Source: Dromiciops gliroides | Lineage: Eukaryota; Chordata; Mammalia; Microbiotheria; Microbiotheriidae | NCBI RefSeq assembly: GCF_019393635.1 | Contig: NC_057861.1 | Location: 664,536,232 to 664,600,231, forward strand | Length of the DNA stretch: 64,000 nt | Reading direction: 5' to 3' | Part shown: piece after piece, positions 34,942-45,785 of the stretch | How positions within the stretch are numbered: the first letter of the stretch is position 1 | Layout of the letters: each line of letters opens with the position of its first letter | Position numbers and translations under genes: made by a program | Notes under the pieces: generated by a model | Database searches by the model: none | The model's input: only the letters and a program-made list of their open reading frames with translations | What the model was told of the DNA's origin: nothing

Positions 34942-36030
34942 CAGTTATACCTCAGCACTCAACTTTGAAACTCATCAAGTTCAGTATTTGACAGACTTCA
35001 ACAAGCAAAAAATGCTTCAGTCCTTGAAGCTTGCTCGGCACCTGTTGCATTTGCTAAAACCTGTATGAGTCAAGACCGTGCTCCGCATCCCTAGTCTCTA
35101 TGGACAAAAAAAGGTTGACATGTTAGTTTCACAGTAGCTCACACTCTCAGTGCAGAACCCTACATGTTTCACTCTGTACTTTCTTGTACTTTTTTTTTCA
35201 TTTCAAGTTTATTTTTTATTTGTTCTAAGTCATCATGTGATTGAAGGTTAGTAATACCACTCAACAGAAAAGAAAATTAGTGAGAATCATGATAGAATAG
35301 AAAAAAAGAGATAATAGTTAAGTATGAACATGATACCCACATTTCTGATCTCACCGCTGGATACAAAATGCCTAGAACAACAATCTTCACAATAGTGAAA
35401 AATAAGGAAGCTATTAAAGTAGCCAGTGTTGCTAGTGTTATAAAAGCTATGACTGAGCAAAGGTCACAGACATTGGAAGAAATGGAGAAATTATACATTT
35501 GGATTAATGAAAAATAGTTAGCAGGTACTAGTATCTCTGAGACAATACTTTGCAAGAAAGCAAGACAATTGCGTGCTGATCTTTAAAAGACAAGCCTGGA
35601 ATGAGTGGTGAGAGCAGTGAAGTGTTTAAAGCCAGTCATAGATGGTTGATAAATTTAAAAAGAGAATTGGCATTCATAGTGTGGCGAGGCATGGAGAGGC
35701 AGCCTGTGCCAACAAAGAAGCTGCTGAAATCATTGTCGGTAAGTTTAGGGACTATATAGAAGCTTCAACTGGGATGAGACCAGCAAAGTGAAGTAAAACT
35801 TTATTTTATTTTATCTAATTATTTTTTATGTCTTTCTAGTTTTAAGGTTTTGTATCAAAAAACAATTGCATGAATTTATAAATTGCCAAGGAAAATGTGA
35901 AATTTCTCAGGTTCAGAAGTAGACTGTTTCAATTTACATTACTGCTTATGGAAAAAATTTGGTACTCATCATTTTTGCCACTCACCATGCCTTCTGGAAC
36001 CAACTAAAGATGGGTACCGGGGTACCACTG
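34942..36030 (+). mobile_element. Tigger (pogo/Tc1-mariner) DNA transposon, internally deleted
   Basis: The left end 'cagttatacctcagcactca' and right end '...accggggtaccactg' are inverted-repeat-like and typical of Tigger elements. A TA follows the right end. Inside is an N-terminal transposase relic (35301-35790). The sequence then jumps almost directly to the right terminal region, so most of the catalytic DDE domain is absent. It is a non-autonomous fossil. Confidence 0.78.
35301..35790 (+). pseudogene. Tigger/pogo transposase N-terminal relic
   Basis: The transposase moves the element by cut and paste. Its N-terminal CENP-B-like helix-turn-helix domains bind the terminal repeats, and a DDE domain cuts DNA. 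An open run of about 70 codons (35304-35514) carries KKEIIVKYE, ISDLTAGYKMPRTTIFTIVK and TEQRSQTLEEMEKL, the typical first HTH and linker. It ends in a TAG at 35515-35517. Beyond that, ISETILCKKARQLRADL and a GIHSVVRHGEA-like segment continue with stops. The relic ends at FNWDET (35764-35781), the counterpart of the FNCDETGL motif holding the first catalytic aspartate. Nothing after that motif is present. The known domesticated relatives are the TIGD/JRK genes, but this copy is clearly dead. Confidence 0.78.
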
Positions 36031-36038
36031 TATATGTA

Positions 36039-36044
36039 GTGTGA

Positions 36045-36116
<72 letters not shown>
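36039..36116. repeat. (GT)n(GA)n microsatellite
   Basis: Short GT run followed by about 28 uninterrupted GA units. Likely polymorphic. Confidence 0.95.
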
Positions 36117-36118
<2 letters not shown>

Positions 36119-36164
36119 TTGATCAATCCCTTTGGGACACATCCTTTGATTCTAAGTCAACATT

Positions 36165-36390
36165 TCCTGGGCCTAGAGTCAGGAAGATGTGACTTCAAAT
36201 TCAAACATTTACTACCTGTGGACCCTGCACAAGCCAAGTCTCCGTTTGCCTGGGTTTTCTCATCTGTAAAATAAGGGATAACAATAGAACCTACCTCATA
36301 CACTTATTATGAGGATCAAATGAGATAATTGTAAAGTACAGTGCCTGTCACATTGAAAACACTGCATAAGTTCTAGATATTATTATTCCC
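36165..36390 (+). repeat. MIR/THER-like SINE
   Basis: 'ttttctcatctgtaaaataa', 'ttatgaggatcaaatgagat' and 'cattgaaaacactgcataag' follow in MIR order. Confidence 0.75.
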
Positions 36391-36699
36391 TCCACTCTAG
36401 CTTCCATTTATTTTTATAATTATTTGAATTCAGATGTAACATGCGACTCTGGTCTCCAAAGTTCTGCAATTGCAGATGAGGTCCAGTTTGGGGGACCATC
36501 CCAAGAGTTCTTTCTCCCTTTGGTTCCTTATGCCCCACCTTAATTCTGGGAAAATTCCAAGACAAGTCACATCTAGGTTTACATAGATGGAGATAAAAGA
36601 GTCTTCAAGTCACATGCAAGCATTCAATGTCATAATTGCAAATATTGGATACAAACTAGCCCTTATTTTACCAACAGAAACTACAGAAGAGACAAAGTC

Positions 36700-36990
36700 A
36701 ACAAGTATATATTAAGCACTCACTATGTGCGAGGCATTGTGCTAAGATGTAGGACTATAAATAATTTTTTTAAAAAAGAGAGTCCCTGGGGACAGGTAGG
36801 TGGTACAGTGGATAAAGCACCAGCCCTGAATTCAGGAGGACCTGAGTTCAAATCCAGACTCAGACACTTGACACTTACTAGTTCTGTGACCCTGGGCAAG
36901 TCACTTAACCCTCATTGCCCTGCCCCCCCCCCAAAAAAAAAAATCTTAGTCCCTGCCCTCAAGGAGCTCACAGTCTAATGAGGGGAGATA
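36700..36990 (+). repeat. Ancient dispersed repeat, split by a SINE
   Basis: 'attaagcactcactatgtgc' and 'gaggcattgtgctaagatgt' lie left of the SINE. 'agtccctgccctcaaggagc' and 'tcacagtctaatg' lie right of it. Together they form one copy of the repeat seen at 4859 and 17155. Confidence 0.65.
36789..36947 (+). mobile_element. WSINE1/MAR1-type SINE with 8-bp target duplication
   Basis: Forward copy, head 'ggggacaggtaggtggtaca', tail with a C run then an A run. Flanking 'agtccctg' at 36781-36788 and 36948-36955. Confidence 0.88.
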
Positions 36991-37039
36991 TTATATAAAA
37001 GAGAGTTGAAAAGTGGGAAGAGTAGGGAGAAAACACCCA

Positions 37040-37480
37040 CGTAAGAGCATGGTGGTGTGAGAAAATCATTATTAATAATGGATTTCTAGGAGAAACCTAG
37101 ACATTAGTTTTTGCTGCTCTCTCCCCTCATGCCAAAAATCTGCCTGGGCACCTTAAGAAAAGGAATGCAGATTGATTCTTTTGATTAGCTAAGAGAAGAC
37201 ACACCTAGAGCAGGAACTTACCCTCTCCAAGACCACCCCTCAATTCATGTCAATTAATGCAGCTGAAGGATGCTAACCAATTAGCTTAGATCCATGTATG
37301 GTGACCTGCCTCTACCAAAAGAGGATAAAAAGACTGGACCATGAGAGGCTTGCTCTCTTTTACTCTCCAGGTGCCTGCCCCCTCCCCTCCCCTCCCTTGC
37401 CCTCTTGGCTCAATATGCTGGGTATGTAATTGTTTAGGCCTGTAAGCCTTTGGCTAGTGGGGAAGTCAGGGAGACACTTG
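37040..37480 (+). other. Possible old LTR-like block
   Basis: A TATA-like 'gaggataaaaagactggacc' at about 37321 is followed by 'gcttgctctcttttactctc' and a C-rich stretch, resembling the U3/R part of mammalian LTRs. No poly(A) signal, ends or target duplication were found, so this is only a suspicion. Confidence 0.25.
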
Positions 37481-37499
37481 GTCATTACTTTAATAATAT

Positions 37500-38330
37500 G
37501 TGATATTAATGAATAACAAATGCTTACTAAAAATAATAATAATAAATGCCTACTGCCAAAACTGGTACAACAGCCATTATTATCTAAATAGTCATTAATA
37601 TAGCAGCAACAATAATCTTAGTACACCCAGCCTAGTCCCCAAATAATTTAAATAACACAGTGGCCAAGTCCAGAGCATCAGAATCAGGGCCAGATGAGGA
37701 ATGTAGAAGGGCTGGTTCAGGTTCTTCCTCAAAATTGGAGATTCGGGAAAGAATTCTCCAATGAGCAAAGGGGACCAGGGGGTCAGGGAGATGTTCAAGA
37801 GTGAGAAGGCTGCAAGTGCTGAGGGAACTTCCAGGATCAGAAGACTGTGAGTACTAAGAAAAGATCCAGGGTGAAAAGGCAACTAAGGCAGAGCAAAAAT
37901 GTCTGGAGAGTCAAAAGCAGAGCCAAGAGAGGAAAGGACTTCCCAAGAACTCATGAATAAAGAAACACACAATGGGATTCACAAAAGCCCACAAAACAAT
38001 AAACATAATTCTCTCTCTCTCAATAGGGTTCTACCTTTGCACAATACCCCTTATAGTTCACTCACCACCCCCAACTTGAAGTGCTACCCTGTGGCACTTT
38101 AACTTCCTTAGAAGAAAGGGAAGCATATTTGGGGGGCTAAGTGATCCCCTTTTTTCCATTTGAACCCACACTGCCTGAATAACCCATCAATAGAGAAGTA
38201 CAGGTCTTCTGCTGCCTCCAGTTACTGCTTCAGTACTTTGATACTCATTCCTTTTCTCTGGATAGAAATTCAGATTCCCAAACTCTTAAACCTCCAGTTA
38301 ATTGTGAGGCCATCCCCAAGGATAACAGAA
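37500..38330. other. Unassigned sequence
   Basis: I recognise no gene. Two open frames (95 codons minus at 37595-37882, 67 codons plus at 37899-38102) have no known domain and no neighbouring exon-like signals. Confidence 0.4.
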
Positions 38331-38417
38331 ACATAGATTTAGAGATACAAGGGAGTTTAAAGGTCATCAGATCACAGAATCATAGATTCTGGAAGAGACT
38401 TTGATGGTTATCTGGAC

Positions 38418-38600
38418 CAAAGCTTCTTAAACTGTGGGTCACAACCCCATGGGGTGATGTAACTGAATGTGGGGGTTGCAAAAAGATTGGCAACAGTAAA
38501 AGGTTCTGTGTACCTATTTTATATACCTATATGTCTGGGATCGCATGGAAATTCCTTGGGCAAAAGGGGTCACTGAGTGGAAAAAATTTAAGAAGCCCTG
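38418..38600. mobile_element. hAT-type MITE with 8-bp target duplication
   Basis: A 183-bp element with inverted ends: 'caaagcttcttaaac' at the left and 'tttaagaagccctg' at the right. It is flanked by 'atctggac' (38410-38417) and 'atctagac' (38601-38608), 7 of 8 identical. It has no coding capacity. A second copy lies at 46371. Confidence 0.85.
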
Positions 38601-38681
38601 ATCTAGACTAAGCTGTTAGAAGAAAAAGCATCCCCACTACAACATATCCAGCACATGATCTTCTTACCTCTGACTACCTCC

Positions 38682-38980
38682 AGTGATGGCACCACCCACT
38701 TGTAATCCCCGAAACTGGTGGATCACTGGAGCTCAAGAGTTCAAAGCAACAGTGGGCTAAGCAGATAGAGCGTCCACATTAGTCTGGCACCATTATATGA
38801 AATCCCAGGGACAGGGGGCTACCAGCCTGCCTGAGGAGGACAGAATTGACCTGATAAGAAAAAGAGAACAGGTTAAAGTTCCTTCACCTATCATTGGTGG
38901 CACTGGGTCCATTGGACCTCCAGCCTGGGTGAGATAGGAAGACCCAGTCTCCAAAAAAACAAAAACAAAAAACAAAAAAA
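38682..38980 (+). pseudogene. RN7SL: 7SL (SRP) RNA processed pseudogene
   Basis: 7SL is the RNA of the signal recognition particle. The copy follows the 7SL order throughout: 'cacttgtaatccccgaaact' (5' Alu domain), 'ggatcactggagctcaagag', 'gtccacattagtctggcacc', 'ccagcctgcctgaggagg', 'agaacaggttaaagttcctt', and 'gacctccagcctgggtgaga' running to 'cccagtctcc' (3' Alu domain). It then enters an A-rich tail with AAAAAC units. It retains the central S domain, which Alu-type SINEs lack, so it derives from the full RNA and not from an Alu. Many substitutions, including in the GGATCGC and GGAG positions, indicate it is non-functional. No convincing target duplication was seen. It is similar in length to functional 7SL (about 300 nt). 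Confidence 0.88.
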
Positions 38981-38999
38981 CCTATCACTACTCACTACC

Positions 39000-39920
39000 A
39001 CTAGATGCAGTCTAATCCACTTTGGTACAGTTCTAATTGTTAGAAAGATTTTTTTTCCCTGAAATCAAACCTAAATTTCCTCTTTGTAACTCATCTACTA
39101 TTCCAGTTTCTGCCCCTCCCCACCTTAAAAGCAGCTTTCATGTTTCCTCTAAGCCTTCTCATCTTCAGGATAAACAACCGGTTCATTCAACTGTTCCCCC
39201 TATGACATGGACTCAAGGCCCTTTCACCATCACGGTTACCCTAATCTAGGTGGTTTCCAATTTATCAATAACCCAGCCCTCCATTTTACAGAAAGAGAAT
39301 TGAGGCCAAAGAAGTTATATGCCCAAGGTCATCAGAGTAATAAGTCTCAGCACAAGGTTGGTATTCAGATTCTCTAACTCCCAGTCTTATACTACACCAT
39401 ACTATCAAAAAAAACAAACAAAAACAATCTGTCTAGAAAGTGAGGTGCTAGTATCATTCTGTCAAGAAAAATCTACCTTCTTTGGCTACAAGGACAGATT
39501 CAAAAACTCTCGATCATTGGGCTACTCAAAGGGCAACCCTTAGAAACTACCCCAGAAAACTAATATTCAAAAATCACATTGTTCAGGGTATATGGGCCAG
39601 CAGATATCTACTTTTGTCACAAGGAAGCCACATGTCACTGCAGAAATTCTCAATCCTATGCAACTGCCTTGCCTGCTGTCTCTTGGTTCATGAGAGTCTG
39701 ATCACAGGTCTCTGTTCTCTGACATGTCTTTATAAAGTAGGAAAAAAAGAAAACCAAAGAAAGTCAGGAGCTTTCCTCTCAGCCCACAGGGATGAACCCA
39801 TGATTGCCTCACATGCAAGGCAGCATTAACAACCAATAACCCTCCCCCACTTCACATTAAAATGGGGTTGATAATACTTAAAATCCTCACCTGGTGTTTC
39901 AGATGATTAAATAAGAAAAT
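39000..39920. other. Mostly unassigned, with a reverse MIR scrap
   Basis: A reverse MIR-like fragment lies at about 39270-39400 ('ccattttacagaaagagaat'). The plus-strand open frames at 39319-39829 overlap one another and show no domain. I see no gene. Confidence 0.4.
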
Positions 39921-39929
39921 GTATGCAAT

Positions 39930-40330
39930 GTTGCCTGGTTCAAATGGGCCAGAGGGAGGAGAGTGACATGCCGATACAAACAGCTGGGATGGCTGATAAG
40001 TTCCTTAAGGAGCAGCCCTTAACACCAAAAGAATCTTAACAGCCCTGGTCTTCCTCCTTATCTAGACTATTCACAATTGGTGTATTCATAGGTTACAGTC
40101 TGCTTCCCAAAGATTGGTGCATTTATAAAAGAGTTTGCTCCTTTTGTCCTCCTGAGTACCTCAGATCAGCCTGCGGTTCTAGCTAGGACTGGTTTCCAAG
40201 GCCTATCTCATGTTCCTCTCTTAGAAACAACCCACATTGAGACCCAGGTGGTGACACGGTGGGCTGAACAGAATATTCTATCTTTTTGTGTATTTACCAC
40301 AGAGCCTTGTTATGCCACCAAGGAATCCCA
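39930..40330 (+). other. Possible LTR-like block
   Basis: A TATA-like 'gtgcatttataaaagagttt' at about 40120 is followed by 'gtcctcctgagtacctcaga'. The rest resembles neither a SINE nor a LINE. Ends and a poly(A) signal were not found, so this is low confidence. Confidence 0.25.
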
Positions 40331-40594
40331 GGGTTCAACAAAGAGAGTGTGAACAACTCTATTCCTTGAAATACCCCACTGAACTGCTAAAGGACATCAA
40401 AGTAATTTGTAGCTGTAAGAGTGGTCTATAAATTTAAACTATTATTATTATAATACAGGCAATACATTATAAATAATACATTACATTCCTATAGGACTTT
40501 ACAGTTTCCATAGTACCTTATATGTCACAAGGTCAGAAACCTAGTGAGAGAGCCAGATTTCAAACCCAAGTCTTCAAACTCCATACCCAATGGT

Positions 40595-40628
40595 TTCTTT
40601 CTTTCTTTCTTCCTTCCTTCCTCCCCTT

Positions 40629-40682
<54 letters not shown>

Positions 40683-40685
40683 ACT
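40595..40685. repeat. (TTTC)n/(TC)n microsatellite
   Basis: A short TTTC/TTCC run leads into about 23 uninterrupted TC units. It explains the serine/leucine-rich open frames here. Confidence 0.95.
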
Positions 40686-40699
40686 CTTTTTCTCCCAGC

Positions 40700-41195
40700 T
40701 CTCACTTGACAACTACTGAACCATTATTATGTCCACCATTTGGGAAAAGCAAAATAATTTCATAATTATTGCGAATGAGTGAAGTGAAATAATTTTGTAG
40801 TCCTCTATCAAGACCACTCTTTTTAAGACTCCTAAAAAAAAGCAATTTGAGATCAATGCAGATGTTCATGATTTTTTTTTTCTGCTTGGTTTGTTTTAAC
40901 TAGCTTTGAAACCACCACCCCCAACCCAAACATTCACGTGCATTGTTCCCTGTCAGAACTACTGACAGTCAGGAAAAATTGTTTTCTTTTTCATTTTGAT
41001 TTATGAGGTTTCATCTAAATATCTAGGTCTCTGAGTATACTTATAATAAGATTTGGAAGAAACCAAAGTGCTCAGGAATCAAAGCGACTCATGATGTTTA
41101 AAAACAAAAAAAAAACAGATATTTAAAGGAATGACAATGATCCCACTGGAGCTAAATTCTGGGGAAAGCTTGATTAAGAAATTAGAATCAGTAGA
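40700..41195. other. No feature seen
   Basis: AT-rich sequence with no recognisable gene, repeat or structured element. Confidence 0.4.
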
Positions 41196-41208
41196 TTGAA
41201 ATCAGTAT

Positions 41209-41386
41209 GCAGGGGGCACAGCTAGGCGGTGCAGTAGATAAAGCACCGGCCCTGTATTCAGGAGGACCTGAGTTCAAATCCAGCCCCAGACACTTGACAC
41301 TTACTAGCTGTGTGACCCTGGGCAAGTCACTTAACCCTCATTGCCCTGCAAAAAAAAAAAAAAAAAGAAAGGAAGAAAAAGAAAAA
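41209..41386 (+). mobile_element. WSINE1/MAR1-type SINE
   Basis: Forward full-length copy with a long A-rich tail containing GAAA/GGAA interruptions. Flanking 'gaaatcagtat' (41198-41208) and 'gaaatcaggat' (41387-41397) differ at one position. Confidence 0.9.
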
Positions 41387-41869
41387 GAAATCAGGATCCA
41401 AAGTCCCTGCTTCCAAAGCAAGGAAGTGTTTGTCACAATCAAAGATTTCAGACTCTTAGGAACTTAAAGAAAACTTAGGGTGGAGAATAAGGACTGAATG
41501 ACTGTCACTTTTCCAGAAATTTACAACATAGCTGTTCATTGTTCTCACAAAACCACTTCTGGTTCCTAATGTAAGGGTGGCATTCTCTTAACCAATCAGA
41601 ACTTGATCAATGGCAATCCAAGACAGACCAAACTAGGGATAAGTGGAACCTAGCAGGGAAATGAACTGGGCCACAAGAGGCAGACTGTGGGGATTTGGGG
41701 CATCAGGCAATGAGAGATAAATGGTCAGTGCTAAGGGAGACCACCAAAATAAAAGTTAAGTGTCCTGGCAGGGGGGTGAGGTCTAGAAGTAGGGGAATCA
41801 AGCAATGGGTAACAGGTAGGAGCCCAAGTGGAAATAGCTGCTGCTATCTGGCAGGTCTTACAGGTGAGT

Positions 41870-42140
41870 TCAATCCAACAAATACTTAAGAGCTTACTGT
41901 GTTCAAGGCACTATGTTCAGCACAAGAGACAAAAGTAAAAGATGATAAAAATCACTTACCTCGAGGAGCTTGTGCTACCTTGTTGCAATATCTCATGTAC
42001 ACAGAAGTTCCCTATCTAAAACATTCCATCCCTAGCTTCCTTAACTTGCACATTATATGGAATGCTCTTCCTCTTCATCTATTTCTGCCTCTTGGAATCC
42101 CCACCTCCCTCCTAAACTTGAAGGAAGTATCATTTTCACC
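41870..42140 (+). mobile_element. Ancient dispersed repeat plus L2 3' piece
   Basis: 'aagagcttactgtgttcaag' starts a copy of the 'tactatgtgccagg' repeat (to about 41985). It is followed by L2-like text 'atatggaatgctcttcctct' and 'tggaatccccacctccctcc'. Confidence 0.5.
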
Positions 42141-42144
42141 TTCT

Positions 42145-42785
42145 CCACAGGGCTCTTTATGTAAGTATGGGGTAGGAGGGATAGACTGGGGAAAGTGGTC
42201 CTCACTTTGGATACTTAAAGGATATGAGATCATGGATATGTTGGTTATTACAGAGAATAACTAGCAGTATAAAACTCTAAAACCCCATTAGAAAGACTCT
42301 CCCTATACTAAATATTTTACCTGTAGTTCCAATCTCATGCTCCATTTTCTAAATATTCACGTGTACTGATTTTCTCTCACTACAGAATGGAAAGTTTATA
42401 TTATAGGTGTTATCTGTCTCCACTAGTAGCCCCTTCATAAGGAAAGATTCCTGTGTTATCCTTCAGTTGCAAACAATATCTCACAGATATGCTGCCCTTG
42501 TAATGGTATAAAGAGTGAATGTGCTCGTAAATGTTTAACAACTGGCTCTCTGAACAAGCCTGACAAATTTTTAAGTTTGATCTATGTTGTTAACATGTTC
42601 TCCATCACTTTCTTAAGTCTGAACAATCATCAAAACCATAAATCAATTCACAATTTTGTACCACTTGCAAATTTCCTCGAAGGTATAAGTGCTCACCCTG
42701 AAATTTTAACAATGGGGAGCCAGTGCAAGCAGACTCTAATATGCCCCCTTGTTATAACATATTTTCAGATAGATTATCTCATTCC
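42145..42785. other. No feature seen
   Basis: No recognisable gene or repeat. The long plus-strand open frame ending at 42264 runs from the L2 piece into this block and has no domain. Confidence 0.35.
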
Positions 42786-42789
42786 CTAG

Positions 42790-43015
42790 ACTCATCAGAT
42801 CAGGAGGGACCTTAGTGATCATCTAATCTATGATCTTCACAAATACCTTTAGAGGAAGAAAATAGAGTAGATATCAACTTAATCTATTTCACAAGTGAGG
42901 AAATAAAAGGACAAAGTGATTTAACAAATTCCTTAAAGCCATTATAACATTTTAGCTCTGGGATCTAGAATCCACATTGGTTGAAAATTCTTTCTATTGG
43001 AACATAGTCCCTCTT
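42790..43015 (-). repeat. MIR-like SINE
   Basis: 'ttcacaagtgaggaaataaa', 'agcattataac'-like core remains and 'tagctctgggatctagaatc' give a diverged reverse MIR. Confidence 0.5.
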
Positions 43016-43866
43016 GTCTACTGTCTGATAGTATACTGGTCCATTTTAAAGGTGTTGGTTGAGACTATTTATAGCCACTAAGTCAAAAGACTGGTAGTCA
43101 GCTTTTTACCACTACTGTGATATAGTAGATACAGAGCTGGCCTCAGAACCTGGAAGACCTAAGTCCCTACTCTGACACATACTAACCATGCAACCATGGG
43201 GAATTCACTTTTTCTATTTTTTTTTCTTCTGAATAGAATTTTATTTTTCAAAATATATGTAAAAACAAATTTTGACATCAATTTTTTAAAACTTTGTGTT
43301 TCAACTTCTCTTCCTCCCTCCCTTCCCACCCTCCACCCACAAAAACTCAAGCAATTCCAAATAATTTATACATTAGTAGCCATGGAAAACATTCCCACAT
43401 CAGCTATGTTGTGAGAGAAAACAGTCAAAAAACAAAACTTCAGATTAAGGAATTGTCAAAAACAAAAAAAAAATTTTTTAATTTGTTTCCATCTGTTTTC
43501 AGATACTATCAGTTCTTTCTCTGTATATGGATAGCAATTTTCATAAGTCCTTCAGGGTTATATTGGACCATTGCCTTGCTGAAAATAACCACATGCTTCC
43601 CAGCAGATCATCTTACACTATTGCTGTTGTTTTGTATACAGTACATTTCACTCTGCTTCAGTTCACGTAAGTCTTTTCAGGTTTTTCTGATAGTATCCTG
43701 TCCATCATAACCTGTATATAGTACCTTAAACTTGACAAAGAATTTTCTTCATATTAGCCCAGCAAAGTAGGTACCATATGTTTTGCCATTATAATCAATC
43801 ATCATAACTATTTCCCTCCATTCTATTCCTTTCCAATGATATTTACTCTGTTTTCTATCTTCTTTT

Positions 43867-44360
43867 AACCTATTACTCCTCAAAAGTGTTTGACTTCTGA
43901 CTGTCCCCTCCCCCACTCTACACTCCCTTTTTTCACCCTTCCCTCCTTATCCTCTTCCCCTCCTACTTTCCTGTAGGGTTAAATAGATTACTTCTCCCAA
44001 TTGGGTGTGAATGTTATTCCCTCCTTGAGCCCACTCTGATGAGATTGAGGTCTTTGAGCTAATTCTGTGTTCTAAATTTTTCTTCCTCCCTCCCTCCTCA
44101 ACCCACCCCATGAAATCAAGCAATTCAATATGTCATACTTATGCAGTAATGCAGACCATCTTCACCTTACTCAAAAGTGTTTTGCTTTTTACTGCTCTCT
44201 CCCCCAATCTGCCCTTTAATCCTTCCCCTCTTCTTCTCCCCACCCCTGCCCTATCTCCCTCTCTTCCCTCAGGGCAAAAATATATTACTATACCTACTTG
44301 AGTATGTATGTTATTCCTTCTTTGAGCCGATTCTGATGATATTAAGGTTCACTCACACCC
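43867..44360 (-). repeat. Tandem duplication in the L1 3' UTR (about 300-bp period)
   Basis: Two blocks share order and text: 43867-44060 ('ctcaaaagtgtttgacttct' to 'gagcccactctgatgagatt') and 44168-44360 ('ctcaaaagtgttttgctttt' to 'gagccgattctgatgatatt'). The offset is about 297-300 bp. The plus-strand copy at 10930 does not show it. Confidence 0.75.
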
Positions 44361-44512
44361 TCTCTCCTTCCTCCTCTTCCCCTCTCCTCTATAAGCTTTT
44401 TTCTTCTTTCCTTCATGTGAATTACCTCTCCCCAGACTCTCTCTCCCCTTCCTCTTCCCCAAGTCTATTCCTCCTACACCTTAACCCTATTTTAAAGATG
44501 TCATCATGGATT

Positions 44513-44628
44513 AGCTAGGTGGCACAGTGGACAACGCACTAGCCCTGGACCCAGGAGGCCCCAAGCCTAAATCTGGTCCCAGACACAAGACACCCCATCC
44601 TGTTTGCCTCACTAAAAACAAAAAATAA
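44513..44628 (+). mobile_element. Diverged WSINE1/MAR1-type SINE inside the L1
   Basis: 'tagctaggtggcacagtgga' and 'agccctggacccaggaggcc' then a shortened core with 'tgtttgcctcact'. It interrupts the L1 3' UTR. Confidence 0.75.
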
Positions 44629-44793
44629 ATGCTTTACAGATATCATTCCTTCATATTCAGTTCAGACCTGTCTCTTCTGTGAATTCCTTATTGAGAAAGT
44701 TCTTATGAGTTCGAAGTATTATCTTCCCATGTAGGAATATAAACAGTTTGATCTTCTAATATCCTTCATGGAGTCTTTTTCCTGTTTACCTTT

Positions 44794-45785
44794 TTATGCT
44801 TCTCCAGGGTCTTGTATTTGAAAGTCAAATTTTCTATTCAGTTCAAGTCTTTTCATCACAAATGCCTGAAAGTCCTCTTTTTCATTGAAGTCTCACTTTT
44901 TCCTCTGAAAGAGTATACGCATTTTTGCTGGGTACATGATTCTTGGCTGCAGTCCCAGTTCCTTTGCCCTCTGGAATATCATACTCCATGCCCTCCAGTA
45001 CTTTAATGTAGATACTGCTTGATCCTGTTTTAACCTTGTTGGAGCTCCACAATATTTGAATTCCTTTTTTCTAGCTGCTTGCAGTATTTTCTCCTTGACC
45101 TGGGAGGTCTGGAATTTGGCTATGATATTCCTGGAGGTTTTCCTTTTGGGATCTCTTTCAGGAGGTGATCAGTGGATTCTTTCAATTTCTATTTTAGCTT
45201 CTGCTTCTAGAATATCAGGGCAATTTTACCTAACAATCTCTTGGACGATGGTGTCTAAGCTCTTATTTTGGTCATGGTTTTCAGGTAGTCCAATGATTTT
45301 CAAATTATCTCTTCTGGATCTGTTTTCCAGGTCAGCTGCTTTTCCAAGGAGATATTTCATATTGCCCTCTATTTTTTTTTATTCAGTTGGATTTGCTTTA
45401 CTGTCTTGATTTCTCATAAACTCACTAGCTTCCATTTGTTTAATCCTAATTCTTAGGCAATTATTTTCTTGAGAGAGCTTTTCTATTTCTTTTCCCATTT
45501 GGCTTTTCAAACTGTTGACTTTTTTCTCATGACTTTCCTTCATTGCTCTCATTTCTCTTTCCATCCTTTCCTCCATCTCTCTAAATCTTCCTTCTATCTC
45601 TCCTACTTTCTCTTCAAAGTCCCTTTTGAGAGCTTCCATATTTCCAGATCTATTCATATTTTTCTTGGAAGTTTTGAATGTTTTGGAGCTTTGACCCTGT
45701 TATTACCTTCTTCTGAGAATGTACTGTGGTCTACCTTTCCCCCAAAGAAGTTTTTGATGGTCTTCTGCTTTCTCTGCTTACTCAT
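44794..45785 (-). pseudogene. L1 ORF1p relic, about 330 codons
   Basis: L1 ORF1p coats L1 RNA as a trimer and acts as a nucleic-acid chaperone. The copy begins at an ATG (45785) with a basic MSKQRKQKT N-terminus. A long coiled coil follows (open minus-strand frame 45657-45379, rich in heptad L/M/I with E/K/R, e.g. REMEERMEREMRAMKESHEK). Then comes the RRM domain, LENRSRRDNLKIIGLPE at about 45327-45277. The C-terminal domain reads ERIHRSPPERDPKRKTSRN, VKEKILQAARKKEFKYC and LGLQPRIMYPAKM. It ends at a TAA (44794-44796) after FVMKRLELNRKFDFQ. Four in-frame breaks are visible: after PRKI, after NPTE, before NCPDILE and before DFNEKED. It is therefore a pseudogene, but far better preserved than the copy at 11761. 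Its length matches functional L1 ORF1p (about 330-340 aa). Confidence 0.85.

Noticed and set aside
38682..38980. Alu-type SINE
   Set aside because: The copy keeps the central S domain of 7SL, which Alu elements lack, and the window shows no other Alu-like copy.
40522..40765. Ser/Leu-rich open frames
   Set aside because: They are produced by the TC microsatellite.
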